Assembly (NCBI GenBank): GCA_004322275.1
Contig: SCTA01000004.1
Location: 1-45,592, forward strand
Source: a bacterium
Lineage (GTDB): Bacteria > Desulfobacterota > Deferrisomatia > Deferrisomatales > BM512
Direction: 5' to 3'
DNA length: 45,592 bases
Shown here: positions 1 to 7,483 of the stretch, in pieces
Layout of the letters: the number at the start of each line of letters is the position of its first letter
Numbering within the stretch: position 1 is the first letter of the stretch
Translations under genes and position numbers: made by a program
Notes under the pieces: generated by a model
The model's input: only the letters and a program-made list of their open reading frames with translations
Databases searched by the model: none
Told to the model about the DNA's origin: nothing

Positions 1-114
1 CGACCATGACCACGAAGCGGAGAGCGGCAGCAAAACCTGGGCCTTGCGAGAAGACCTTAATAAGGAAACCTTTAAGCGAAACCCAACAATACCGCCAGCA
101 TAGGCATTGCAAAC

Positions 115-146
115 GTCGGGCATCGCTTCGCTCCGCCCGACCTACG
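115..146. repeat. Intergenic palindromic repeat, copy 1
   Basis: The arms GTCGGGC (115-121) and GCCCGAC (135-141) pair perfectly around a 13-base loop and are followed by CTACG. Read on the minus strand, this is the same element as 33405-33439: flank and loop are identical, and the two base pairs that differ are replaced in both arms. A fragment resembling the other version (ACCCAACA) lies just upstream at 81-88. The rest of 1-183 shows no convincing gene. Confidence 0.75.
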
Positions 147-183
147 GCTCTGAGCGATAACAGGAAAGGGCTTTTGATCGGTT

Positions 184-408
184 TTAAGATAGGTTCTTTT
201 CAACGTCTGCGATTAGTTGCGCTGCGGAAACGCGGAACGTTTTCGCCAGTTGAATTATTGTGACGAGAGAGGGCTGTTGATGCCCGCACTCCAAAAGTGA
301 AATAAAGGAGCGGTCCAGTCCGCTTTCAAAGGCGACTTCCTCCTGAGAAAGATTCCGCGCTTTTCTCAGTTCCCTCAGGGTTTTTCCAAAAGCTTCTTCT
401 ATAGTCAA
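184..408 (-). CDS. Small XRE-family helix-turn-helix regulator
   Basis: This 74-residue protein is almost entirely one Cro/C1-type helix-turn-helix domain. It has the typical LRKARNLSQEEVA helix, then the recognition-helix segment SGLDRSFISLLE and the QPSLVTIIQLAK stretch of the XRE family. It should bind DNA as a dimer and repress or activate a nearby promoter; the target is unknown. The start is TTG at 406-408, chosen because an AAGGA ribosome-binding site sits upstream at normal spacing and no ATG precedes the domain. It is divergent from the C11 protease gene, so that gene is the obvious candidate target. Single-domain regulators like this also occur in restriction-modification and toxin-antitoxin loci, but no such partner is visible here. 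Confidence 0.85.
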   Translation of the reverse strand: MTIEEAFGKTLRELRKARNLSQEEVAFESGLDRSFISLLECGHQQPSLVTIIQLAKTFRVSAAQLIADVEKNLS

Positions 409-644
409 GTCTGCATTCCTTCAGTAGCAGACCTAACACGAAGCCGGTTCTGAATCTGTTGACAACAATCAACAAAGAAGCATAAATAAGTTCTTCTCGT
501 CCACGTGAATGTTTTGAGCGCATAATTTAAAACCGTATCAAAGACACTTAAGTGGTACCTCGTTAACGCTTTCCAGTGTGCTACGCGCATTTGAAGTAGT
601 TTTTACCAACCCGGTTTGTCCCTGTGGAGGGAGAAGGACGACTG

Positions 645-2600
645 ATGAAAAGACTTATTGGATTGTTCTCAATTCTTCTGATTGCCTTAACGCTCGGATG
701 CGGGGGTGGAGGCGGCGGCAGTAGCGGTGGCGGAGGCACTACGGCTAAGACCACTTTCCTTGTCTACATGGTCGGATCGGATTTGGAAAACAATGGGGAC
801 CCGGAAGGTGGAGCAGCCACGGGCGATATTATCGAAATGGCTCAGGTCGGCTCAACTGCGAACGTTAATGTAATAATTGAGACGGGGGGAGCGGACGTTA
901 CTAACCAGATCGACTGGAAAACCGTTCAGCGTCACAAGGTTATCAAAGACGATATTGAAACAATCTCTAACCTCGGCTCCGTAAGCATGGGCGACCCCAA
1001 TACCCTTAAGGATTTTATAACTTGGGGTGTGGCTACTTATCCAGCTGATAAATATCACCTCATCCTTTGGAACCACGGCGGAGGGACGGGTGGATTTGGA
1101 TGGGATGAAGTTCATGGCAACGACAATCTTGAACTATCCGAAATTGATCAAGCCCTTTCACAGGCGGAGACCATAACTGGCGTTACCTTTGAAACCTTCG
1201 GTTTTGACGCTTGCCTAATGGCGACTATAGAGGTCGCTTCTCTAGCCAGTCCATACGCTAAATATTTCGTCGCCTCTGAGGAATCCGAACCGGGGCACGG
1301 GTGGGATTACACGCCAATCCTTACCGCGCTAAAAACAAACCCCGCTATAGCTGGCAATTCCTTGGGCAAAGTGATAGCTGATTCGTACAAGGCGCAAGCG
1401 GACGCAACAGCGGCTCAATACCGCGCCGCAGGTGAAGCATATAACCAGGAAAAAGAAATAACGCTCTCCGTAATGGATTTGTCAAAAATTGCAGATGTGT
1501 CCACTGCGTGGGAAAGCCTGATGGCTGTCGCCACTCCTTCTACACAACTCGAATATTACACTTTCGGAAAAGCGGTAGAGTCCACAAAACAATTTGGAGT
1601 GTCAAAAGACCCCGGGAATCCGAGCCAAGGGCTTGCGGATCTTTCGGATATGTCGTCAAAGCTTTCTGCCGATTACCCAACCGAAGCCAATGCAGTTAAT
1701 ACAGCCGTTTCTCAGGCCGTGATTTACAAGGTAGGCGGAAGCCTTCAAGCCCGCGCTAAGGGTCTTAGCGTGAAGTTGCCTTCCAGTCAGGAACAATTGA
1801 CGGATTATGCATCTTACACAGACTTGACTGAATACGTAGCCGCCCTTGAAGGATATTGGTCTTTCCTCGTCCCCGATACAAACCCTCCCTCTTTCTCGAA
1901 TGAATCGGTTGATTGGGGCACGGGAACCTATTACGCCGACGTTGCTGGCGACGATATAGCCAGTCTGTATACGACAGTTTGGTATTATGATCCGGTAAGC
2001 GGCAATCCAATGTTACTCGGCATGGATACTCCTGACGGATTTGATGGGACGACACTCTCTTATGGGTTGCCGGATTCATGGATTACTCTCGATGGTAATT
2101 TCGTTTCCGTCTTTGTATTGGAAGAGGACGGCGACAACTATCTTCTGGATATGCCGGTTCTTCTCAATGGCGAGCAAATGGATATTTTGGCATGGCTGGA
2201 TACCGGAGCAGGAGAATATCAGATTTTAGGCGCTTGGCCGGGCTTTAATGGTCAGATGGCGGCACGCGAGATACTCCCCATTAAGAGTGGCGACGTCATA
2301 GCTCCTAATTTTGGCGTTTTGAACAGCACTACCGGAGATTGGGAGTATGTACTTGGAGATACTTTCACGGTTTCCGGTACTCCGGAGTTAGGCATCACTC
2401 CCCTTCCGTTAGGTGATTACGGCGTTGCTTTTTACGCAGAGGATTTTGCGGGAAACGGCGCTGTGTCAAATTTGCTTATTGGTCAGTACTCCCTTGCAAG
2501 GGGCTCACGCTCTGCTAGCCGTATGCCCCCGCTGTCCGGGGCAGCAAAAGAAGGGCTGCTTAAGCTGGTATCGCAAAAACGCGGAACAAAAGTGAACTAA
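645..2600 (+). CDS. Clostripain-family (C11) cysteine protease, lipoprotein
   Basis: The product is a 651-residue secreted lipoprotein. The N-terminal signal peptide ends in a lipobox (LTLGC, Cys19) followed by a Gly/Ser-rich linker. The protease domain starts at about residue 37 (TTFLVYMVGSDLE). It carries the two catalytic signatures of family C11: His144 in LILWNHGGGTGG and Cys190 in FGFDACLMA. C11 enzymes usually cut after Arg or Lys; the substrate here is unknown. The last ~250 residues look like beta-rich C-terminal domains. ATG at 645 is preferred over an in-frame GTG at 624 because the GGAGGGAGAAGG ribosome-binding site (626-637) lies between them. The gene is clearly less GC-rich than most of the window, which hints at transfer. 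A hairpin at 2621-2652 follows the stop. Confidence 0.88.
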   Translation: MKRLIGLFSILLIALTLGCGGGGGGSSGGGGTTAKTTFLVYMVGSDLENNGDPEGGAATGDIIEMAQVGSTANVNVIIETGGADVTNQIDWKTVQRHKVIKDDIETISNLGSVSMGDPNTLKDFITWGVATYPADKYHLILWNHGGGTGGFGWDEVHGNDNLELSEIDQALSQAETITGVTFETFGFDACLMATIEVASLASPYAKYFVASEESEPGHGWDYTPILTALKTNPAIAGNSLGKVIADSYKAQADATAAQYRAAGEAYNQEKEITLSVMDLSKIADVSTAWESLMAVATPSTQLEYYTFGKAVESTKQFGVSKDPGNPSQGLADLSDMSSKLSADYPTEANAVNTAVSQAVIYKVGGSLQARAKGLSVKLPSSQEQLTDYASYTDLTEYVAALEGYWSFLVPDTNPPSFSNESVDWGTGTYYADVAGDDIASLYTTVWYYDPVSGNPMLLGMDTPDGFDGTTLSYGLPDSWITLDGNFVSVFVLEEDGDNYLLDMPVLLNGEQMDILAWLDTGAGEYQILGAWPGFNGQMAAREILPIKSGDVIAPNFGVLNSTTGDWEYVLGDTFTVSGTPELGITPLPLGDYGVAFYAEDFAGNGAVSNLLIGQYSLARGSRSASRMPPLSGAAKEGLLKLVSQKRGTKVN

Positions 2601-2620
2601 AGTTCAAAAATGAGTGCATC

Positions 2621-2652
2621 TCGAAGAGGGCGGGCTACCCCGCCCTCTTCGA
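2621..2652. terminator. Hairpin between convergent genes
   Basis: A perfect 14-bp inverted repeat (2621-2634 with 2639-2652, loop CTAC) lies between the stops of the C11 protease gene and the radical SAM gene. The stem is GC-rich and the position suits a bidirectional terminator. A T-run is missing on both sides, so it may act as an mRNA-stabilising 3' hairpin instead. Confidence 0.6.
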
Positions 2653-2660
2653 CGCTAATG

Positions 2661-4286
2661 CTACAAATAAACCCTTATTCCTCCTCCGTCCTGCGTCCCG
2701 ATTCTGCCGGTTTTCCTGAGGATTTCGCCGAACAGCTCCGCCCTGAAAAGCGGGATGGGTTTTTCTCCGGCGGGGGTTTCGGCGTGGAGGAGGCCGTCGT
2801 CAAGGAGGCGGCGAAGGAGCCTTGCTCCGAGGGCGTTTCTTCCTCCCAACCCGTCGGCGATTCCGAGCGCTTTTTCGATACCGGCCTCTTTTCCTCCCAG
2901 CGGCAATCCCTTGAGAAAATTTACGATTCTCGCTGATACGAAGAGGGTGAATATATCTTCCCTGCTGAAATTTTCGTTGTCTCTGCCCATCGCGGTGAGG
3001 CGGCAGCGGACGAAATCCGCCTCCGTGAAGTCAAACTCCTTCGCCATCGGCGACCCCGGCGCGAGGTAGAAGGGCGAGGCGCCCATCAGGACGGGGAGGC
3101 GGGCGAGGAAGGCGAAGGTTTCGGTCATCGAGGCGAGAGTTTCACCCGGCAGGCCGAGTATCTGGTAGGCGACGATGCGGTAGCCGAGCGAAAACCCGGT
3201 CAAAACCGTCTCGCGGAATTTTTCCCGGTCGAAGGGCCTTCCCGCCAGTTTTGAAACCCCTTCGTCGAGGCTGACGAGCGCGAGGTTGAGGTGTGTGAAA
3301 CCGGCCCGCTTCATAAGGCGCAGCAGCTCTTCGTCGAGGCCGTGGTAAGAGACCCCGTTCATCGCCTGCAGGACAGGACCGTCTTCGGGAAATGCGGCGA
3401 TTATCTCCCGGCAGAGTCCGGTGAAGAAGTCCCGGTCGAGGGTGAGGTTGTCGTCCTCGAAGTCGAAGACGCGGTAACCCGCCTCCCACCGGTTTTTCAT
3501 CTCGCTGACGATATCGCTGACGGGCCTCGTACGGTAGCCGGAGCCGAAGACCGAGGAGACGGAGCAAAAGCCGCAGTTCACCGGGCAGCCCCGCGAGGCT
3601 AGCAGCGGAGCGAGGGGAAGCTTTCCCATCCGGTAGCGGCGCGGGTCGAAGTCCGAAAAATCCGGCGGTGGCAATTCCGCAAGCGGGTAGTTCGGTTCGA
3701 CCGGGTTTTGCTGAATCTTTTCACCGCTACGGAAGGCGAGATTGGGAACCTTCGAGAGTTCCCCCGTTCCTCCAAGCGCCTTTACCAGTTCTACGAGAGG
3801 CCTTTCCCCTTCGCCGCGGATCACGTAATCCACGACTCCCGATTTCAGCAGGGAAGCAGGGGCCGACGACCCGTGCGCCCCGCCGGTGACGACAGGAACG
3901 CCGAGGCGGGCCTTGAGCTCCTTCGCCAGCGCGCGAGTGTCTTTATAGTAGGCGGAAAAGAGGCAGGAGATGCCGATTAAATCGGGCTTCTCCCTCTCGA
4001 CTTCCCGCGCGATATCTTCAAATCCTGCTCCGAAATGATAAAAACCGTGGAAGGTTCCGAAGGGGCTCTTGTCGGGGTGGGGGTAGAACTCCCGGAGATC
4101 GGCAAGCTCCGGTAAAAGCTCTACGGTTCTTCTGCCGTGGCCCTGCCTGTAATCCCGGACTTCGACCTCAACGCCGGGGATGTGCTTCATTAGCGCGGCC
4201 TTGAGGGAACAGAGCCCGAGCGGCAGGAGCCTTAGTTCCGTGTCGTAGAAATCTCTCGCAGGAGGCTGGAGCAGGAGTATCTTCAT
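2661..4286 (-). CDS. B12-binding-type radical SAM protein
   Basis: This 541-residue protein has the two-part layout of cobalamin-dependent radical SAM enzymes. The N-terminal Rossmann-like B12-binding domain spans about residues 1-170 (KILLLQPPA at the start, then DLIGISCLFSAYY and VVTGGAHGS). The radical SAM core begins at about residue 225 with the iron-sulfur motif Cys234-x3-Cys238-x2-Cys241 (SRGCPVNCGFCS). The next segment (FDFEDDNLTLDRDF) is typical of the family. Enzymes of this type methylate or rearrange unactivated carbons in lipids, hopanoids or secondary metabolites. The canonical His of the B12-binding DxHxxG motif is not evident, so the domain may bind B12 base-off or not at all. 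No biosynthetic neighbours point to a substrate. It stands alone and converges on the C11 protease gene. Confidence 0.87.
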   Translation of the reverse strand: MKILLLQPPARDFYDTELRLLPLGLCSLKAALMKHIPGVEVEVRDYRQGHGRRTVELLPELADLREFYPHPDKSPFGTFHGFYHFGAGFEDIAREVEREKPDLIGISCLFSAYYKDTRALAKELKARLGVPVVTGGAHGSSAPASLLKSGVVDYVIRGEGERPLVELVKALGGTGELSKVPNLAFRSGEKIQQNPVEPNYPLAELPPPDFSDFDPRRYRMGKLPLAPLLASRGCPVNCGFCSVSSVFGSGYRTRPVSDIVSEMKNRWEAGYRVFDFEDDNLTLDRDFFTGLCREIIAAFPEDGPVLQAMNGVSYHGLDEELLRLMKRAGFTHLNLALVSLDEGVSKLAGRPFDREKFRETVLTGFSLGYRIVAYQILGLPGETLASMTETFAFLARLPVLMGASPFYLAPGSPMAKEFDFTEADFVRCRLTAMGRDNENFSREDIFTLFVSARIVNFLKGLPLGGKEAGIEKALGIADGLGGRNALGARLLRRLLDDGLLHAETPAGEKPIPLFRAELFGEILRKTGRIGTQDGGGIRVYL

Positions 4287-4309
4287 CGCGCATTTCTATC
4301 ACAAGGGAC

Positions 4310-4343
4310 AAAAAAAAGCCCCGCTTCGATGTAAAGCGGGGCT
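4310..4343 (-). terminator. Rho-independent terminator of the cytochrome operon
   Basis: Read on the minus strand, a 10-bp perfect stem (4334-4343 with 4317-4326, arms AGCCCCGCTT/AAGCGGGGCT) is followed directly by a run of seven Ts (A-run at 4311-4317 on the plus strand). It sits 23 bases past the stop of the 13-heme cytochrome and so ends the porin-cytochrome operon. Confidence 0.9.
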
Positions 4344-4366
4344 CTCAAGGTTAATGAAGAGTTTTT

Positions 4367-6604
4367 TTACGGACGTGTTACCGCGTTGTCGTTGGCGGTG
4401 TCGCCGTCTTCCTGGAACCATTCCGCGACCACCGGGTAAGCGGAAAGGTCGAGGGCGCCGTCGAAGGTTCCGTTGTCAAGCTGGTCTATGGAGTCGAAGA
4501 TTATTCGCTGCGCGTAGATGCGGTTGTGAGTGTAGGCTCCGGCCTCGCTGGCGAGAATCTTCTGGTTCTGGAGAGCGCCGTAATCGTTCAGCGTCACCAG
4601 CGGGTCGTTGACGTTTGTAGAGTTGTCGATGTCGAGGTCGATGTAGTTCTGAACGTCGTTGTTGAGGTAGTCGGAGAGGAGCTGGTTGGCGGCGGTGAAG
4701 CCGGTTTTCTGCTCTTCGAGCTTGGCGGCGGTAATCGCGTAGGGATCGACGTGGCAACCGGCGCTGTCGCAAACGGCCTGATTGGTTATGGCGGTGATTA
4801 CACCCGCCTCGGTCGTGACCGCCGCGAGGGTGTGCCCGGCGCCGTCGTTCATGTGGCAGGACGCGCAGGGGCCTCTTCCGGTTTCAGGCGAGTCGGCGTT
4901 CAGGCCGATCTTGTCGTGCTTGAAGTAGGCCACGGGCGTGTAGCTGAGGCTCGGGAACTCGAAGAGGGTGTGGGTCTTCGCGGCGTAGAGGATGCCCGCC
5001 GCAGGCAGGTAGTGTATGCGCGTGCTGGTTGAGCGGGCCGCGGAGGTGGTCTTCAGGTATTCGCCGTTGGCGCGGCCGCCGTGGCACTTGACGCAGACCA
5101 CGGATTCTCCCGCGTCGGCGGTTCCGAGGGTGGCGAAGGTGTTGCCGTCGCGATCGACGAGAATGACGGCGTCGGAGGTCTTGACGCCTCCGGCGTTGTT
5201 CTTGTGGCAGCCCCAGCAGTAGAGCATTTCGTTCTGGCCGGAGGAAACCGCCTCGTCCACGTCGGCGGTCGCCGGGTCGTCGGCGGTCCATCCGGCGAGA
5301 TGGGAGAAATTGTTCAGAGAAGGATCGTAGGACGCGGGACCCTTTATGAAGTTGGAAAAGCCCGTCGCGGTGTGGCAGACCTGGCACGCTTCCTCGTCAG
5401 CGCTGTCCCAGTCAACGTCGGACCAGCTGGAGGCCGCGCCCGCGGCCTGCACCGCGACGCTCTGCGCGAGGGTCCTGTCCGTGGCTCCGGCCGCAGCGGT
5501 TTCCTTGGCTGCGAAGACGGTTCCGCCGTGGCCTGTTTTTGCCCAGTCCTCGTTGATCGCCACGCCGCCCTTGTGCACGTCGTGGCAATCCCTGCAGGAG
5601 CGCTCGCTTGCGTCCTTCACTACGTAGCCTTCGATTACGTCGGTGGTATCCGGGTCGTCGAAGTGGGTTGTAGCGATTATGCGGCCCCATCTCTTGGCGT
5701 GGTAGAGCAATTGGGTTCCGCCGGTGGCGCTGATCAGGCCGGTGTCCGAGGTGGAGCCCGCAGCGGCCGGGTACTGGGTGCCGGTCAGCTTCACGTTGTC
5801 CTTCTGGTGGCAGTTTATGCAGGTGTTGTACTCGGCGGAGGCTGTGACTTCGCCGGTATCCTCGTCTTCGTTCTCAGCCTTGAGCAGTTCGTTGGGATTG
5901 TGCGCATCGTGACAGGTGGCGCACTGGATGTTCGAGGCGGAGGGAACGGGTAGAACCAGTCCGGCGAGCTGCTCGACGGTGGTTACGTCCTTGTAGAGCT
6001 TGCCGCCTTCGTGATTGTGGCACCTGGCGCACTTGGCCGAGTTGAAAAGCTCGTCGGCCCCGCCGTGGCCGGATGACTGGTAGGCGGCGAGTATGTTGTT
6101 GCCCTCCGGGTGGTAGGGCAGGTGGCTGTCGGGGATGGTTGCGTGGCAATTTCCGCAGATGGCTACTCCCGGTGTGGGCACGGGCATCGGGCCGACGCCG
6201 AAATGTTCTCCGCCCGCGCCGTGGCAGGCTTCGCAGGTGACAGCGGCGAGCCCGCCTTCGGGTATATTGGCGGCGGGTATGGTTTCCTCCAGGGTGACGC
6301 CGTCGCCGACGGGATCGTGGCAGGTCAGGCACTCTTCCTCTTCGGCGGAAACGTGGGTGGAGTGAACGACGTGCTTGCTCTCAAGAAATTCCGAAACCGC
6401 CTTTGAGCTCCAGGTAAAGCCCTCATGGCATTCGATGCACTTGTCCGCGCCGGTGAAAGCCCTTCCCTCGGCGTCTACTCCGAAGGGGTTCTGAAGGCCG
6501 GCGGTTTCATCCGCAGCCGAATCGAGGTTGCTTGAGCAGCCGGTGATGGCGAGGGCCAGAAGGGCGGCGCTCGCGGGAACAATGAAAATATCGCGGGTTT
6601 TCAT
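4367..6604 (-). CDS. 13-heme outer-membrane c-type cytochrome lipoprotein
   Basis: This 745-residue lipoprotein (lipobox AITGC, Cys23; no Asp at +2, compatible with outer-membrane sorting) has twelve CxxCH heme-binding motifs. They start at residues 56, 92, 124, 150, 192, 228, 262, 337, 407, 463, 504 and 580. A thirteenth site of CX4CH type (CDSAGCH) lies at 612-618. The last ~125 residues carry no heme motif. As third gene after a porin and a periplasmic decaheme cytochrome (gap of 14 bases), it fits the exterior electron-releasing subunit of a porin-cytochrome conduit, the role of OmcB in Geobacter or MtrC in Shewanella. In length and heme number it is closest to OmcB-like proteins. Likely acceptors are Fe(III), Mn(IV) or other extracellular solids, which is inferred from the family only. 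Confidence 0.9.
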   Translation of the reverse strand: MKTRDIFIVPASAALLALAITGCSSNLDSAADETAGLQNPFGVDAEGRAFTGADKCIECHEGFTWSSKAVSEFLESKHVVHSTHVSAEEEECLTCHDPVGDGVTLEETIPAANIPEGGLAAVTCEACHGAGGEHFGVGPMPVPTPGVAICGNCHATIPDSHLPYHPEGNNILAAYQSSGHGGADELFNSAKCARCHNHEGGKLYKDVTTVEQLAGLVLPVPSASNIQCATCHDAHNPNELLKAENEDEDTGEVTASAEYNTCINCHQKDNVKLTGTQYPAAAGSTSDTGLISATGGTQLLYHAKRWGRIIATTHFDDPDTTDVIEGYVVKDASERSCRDCHDVHKGGVAINEDWAKTGHGGTVFAAKETAAAGATDRTLAQSVAVQAAGAASSWSDVDWDSADEEACQVCHTATGFSNFIKGPASYDPSLNNFSHLAGWTADDPATADVDEAVSSGQNEMLYCWGCHKNNAGGVKTSDAVILVDRDGNTFATLGTADAGESVVCVKCHGGRANGEYLKTTSAARSTSTRIHYLPAAGILYAAKTHTLFEFPSLSYTPVAYFKHDKIGLNADSPETGRGPCASCHMNDGAGHTLAAVTTEAGVITAITNQAVCDSAGCHVDPYAITAAKLEEQKTGFTAANQLLSDYLNNDVQNYIDLDIDNSTNVNDPLVTLNDYGALQNQKILASEAGAYTHNRIYAQRIIFDSIDQLDNGTFDGALDLSAYPVVAEWFQEDGDTANDNAVTRP

Positions 6605-6618
6605 CTATTCCTCCTTTA

Positions 6619-7467
6619 TTAGTGGCACTTGCGACAGGTCTTGCCGCCGCTGGCTTTATCCATTTTACCTTCAACGTCTTCCCACCCCTGGGGGTGAGGA
6701 TTGACACCTATGCCCGTTATGGCGCTGTGGCAGGTCAGGCACTCGTCACCCTCTGGGTGGCATACCTCGCAGGTGGCGAGATTCCTTCTGGCCTCGCGGG
6801 CGTGGTCGCGGGTCCAGTTATGGGAGGGCAGCACCGAGCCCTCCGGGTGGCAACCCGCGCAGGAATCGGGATCTTCGGCGAAATCCCCGTGATTGGAACC
6901 GCTCACGGCTATCGAACTCCAGCCTTTGCGGTGAGAGAGCACCGAGAGGTCTTCGTCCCTGAAATCCTCGTGGCACTCGACGCAGTAAGAGTTCTCGTGG
7001 CACCTGGCGCACTTTTGCTGATCGGTGCGCGCCGCGATGGGGTGGCTGACGGCGAATTCGCCACGGTGGATGTTGAAGGGGGCGTTGGCATAGTCCCCCT
7101 GCTCGTCGGCTTTGCCGGCTTCGTGGCACTCCGTGCAGCCTATTGCGCCCTGGAGCTTCCCCTCGTCGTGGCATTTTTCGCAGGTCTTGTAGTCGCGCAG
7201 GGCGAAGGGGCCGTGGTCGAGGCTCCAGAGAGGGCCGTGGGACTTGAGACCCGTGAAGGTGACCTCCGCCATGAATTTTTCGTCATGGCATTTTTTGCAG
7301 GTTTCGTTCGAGGGAATGACGCTTTGGTCGCCGGGCAGGTGACAGGCGGCGCAATCGCCGCCGGTTACGTACTGGCTGACGTGGTCTTTCATCGAGAATT
7401 GCGCCGCGAAGGCCAAGGTAGCTCCGCCGAGGCCGACTAGCGCGAGGATCATGATTTTCTTACGCAT
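6619..7467 (-). CDS. Periplasmic decaheme c-type cytochrome of the conduit
   Basis: The 282-residue protein has a signal peptide (about residues 1-22, cut near AFAAQ) and ten CxxCH motifs at residues 39, 57, 96, 111, 153, 162, 203, 233, 243 and 278. The last heme motif is the C-terminus itself (the protein ends CRKCH). There is no lipobox, so it should be soluble in the periplasm or plugged into the porin. Ten hemes equals MtrA of Shewanella, while the OmaB proteins of Geobacter have eight. Its place between porin and outer-surface cytochrome, with gaps of 16 and 14 bases, indicates it carries electrons from periplasmic carriers through the barrel. A ribosome-binding site (GGGAGA) precedes the ATG. 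Confidence 0.9.
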   Translation of the reverse strand: MRKKIMILALVGLGGATLAFAAQFSMKDHVSQYVTGGDCAACHLPGDQSVIPSNETCKKCHDEKFMAEVTFTGLKSHGPLWSLDHGPFALRDYKTCEKCHDEGKLQGAIGCTECHEAGKADEQGDYANAPFNIHRGEFAVSHPIAARTDQQKCARCHENSYCVECHEDFRDEDLSVLSHRKGWSSIAVSGSNHGDFAEDPDSCAGCHPEGSVLPSHNWTRDHAREARRNLATCEVCHPEGDECLTCHSAITGIGVNPHPQGWEDVEGKMDKASGGKTCRKCH

Positions 7468-7483
7468 CGCTTGTCTCCCTGGT

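Noticed and set aside
5081-5953. 290-codon plus-strand frame opposite the 13-heme cytochrome
   Set aside because: Gly/Val-rich sequence without domain; the cytochrome on the other strand has thirteen heme motifs in one frame.
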